This document shows positions 5,558 through 5,762 of a stretch of DNA of 5,762 nt, one piece after another. The notes under the pieces are model-generated. The model made no database searches, was not told the origin of the DNA, and worked only from the letters and a program-made list of their open reading frames with translations. Position 1 is the first letter of the stretch, and each line of letters starts with the position of its first letter. The translations under genes were made by a program, and so were the position numbers. This DNA comes from Elusimicrobia bacterium RIFCSPLOWO2_01_FULL_60_11 (GTDB lineage Bacteria > Elusimicrobiota > Elusimicrobia > 2-02-FULL-39-32): the NCBI GenBank assembly GCA_001800085.1, contig MGUS01000044.1, forward strand, positions 1 to 5,762, given 5' to 3'.

Positions 5558-5762
5558 CGGCGGCGGGCTTTGCGCGGGTCTTCCAGGATTCCCACGGCGT
5601 GTTTGGCCGCGCGGATGCTCCCGAAATGCTTGACGGCGTAGACCCTCATGTGGCCCGGGATCTGCTGTGATTTCTTGTAGCCGAAGGTGCAGAAGGCCCT
5701 GAACTCGTCCATGAACTGCTTCTTGGTCCAGATGCCTTCTTCCAGGTAGCGCCTGCGGGGCC
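5554..5762 (-). CDS. C-terminal part of a protein with a homing-endonuclease-associated (HNH-type) repeat
   Basis: This gene enters from the right edge on the minus strand. Its frame (codons starting at 5760) gives 68 residues ending ...EDPRKARRR at TGA 5556-5554. The visible part reads GIWTKKQFMDEFRAF, a short loop, then HMRVYAVKHFGSIRAAKHAVGI. A helix, loop and (Y/R)A..(H/Y)FGS.R.A...(A/V)GI is the pattern of the homing endonuclease-associated repeat, a small DNA-binding helical unit found beside HNH nucleases and in other proteins of unknown role. The rest of the gene, including any nuclease domain, is outside the window. The Arg-rich C-terminus fits nucleic-acid binding. The stop overlaps the aag start by TTGA, so the two genes are probably translated from one message. 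That the frame is coding is well supported by this coupling and the motif; the repeat assignment is from memory of the pattern. Confidence 0.7.
   Translation of the reverse strand, partial: PRRRYLEEGIWTKKQFMDEFRAFCTFGYKKSQQIPGHMRVYAVKHFGSIRAAKHAVGILEDPRKARRR

Overview
The window looks like a piece of a chromosome from an uncultured Gram-negative-type bacterium with moderately high GC. Two of the complete + strand proteins carry signal peptides, one of them is an outer-membrane beta-barrel of the PorV/PorQ type, and another ends in a FlgD/type IX-sorting-like domain. These family combinations are common in Bacteroidota-like and candidate-phylum lineages (Elusimicrobiota or Omnitrophota are my guess, at low confidence). 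I see no rRNA, tRNA, CRISPR array, transposase or phage structural gene cluster.

Layout. The first 5 kb is a tightly packed + strand cluster. Positions 1-2994 hold the 3' part of a very long repetitive surface or fibre protein built from GNVGIGTT-type units separated by unrelated inserts. Seven bases later (3002-4063) comes a secreted protein with a ZU5-like beta domain and a C-terminal FlgD/T9SS-like domain. Its stop overlaps, as ATGA, the start of a PorV/PorQ-type outer-membrane protein (4060-5001). The opposite strand carries a second, convergent pair: the end of a protein with a homing-endonuclease-associated-type repeat (5554-5762, cut by the window end), overlapping as TTGA the TTG start of a DNA-3-methyladenine glycosylase gene (aag, 4937-5557). 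The 3' ends of aag and the PorV-like gene overlap by 65 bp, and a possible terminator for the + strand cluster (5094-5117) lies inside the aag coding region.

How the genes may work together. In type IX secretion systems, PorV is the outer-membrane protein that receives substrates carrying C-terminal sorting domains. The pairing of a sorting-like protein with a PorV-like barrel directly after a giant repetitive fibre suggests a cell-surface export and display module. This is inference: the fibre has no visible sorting domain of its own and ends instead in a small cap with the only two cysteines of its visible part. The aag pair is an unrelated DNA-repair unit.

The most interesting points are the mosaic structure of the fibre gene (GC-rich duplicated cassettes, AT-richer inserts), an HFS motif in the ZU5-like domain at the place where eukaryotic ZU5 proteins self-cleave, and the overlapping convergent gene ends. 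There is no gene-free stretch longer than about 10 bases in the window.
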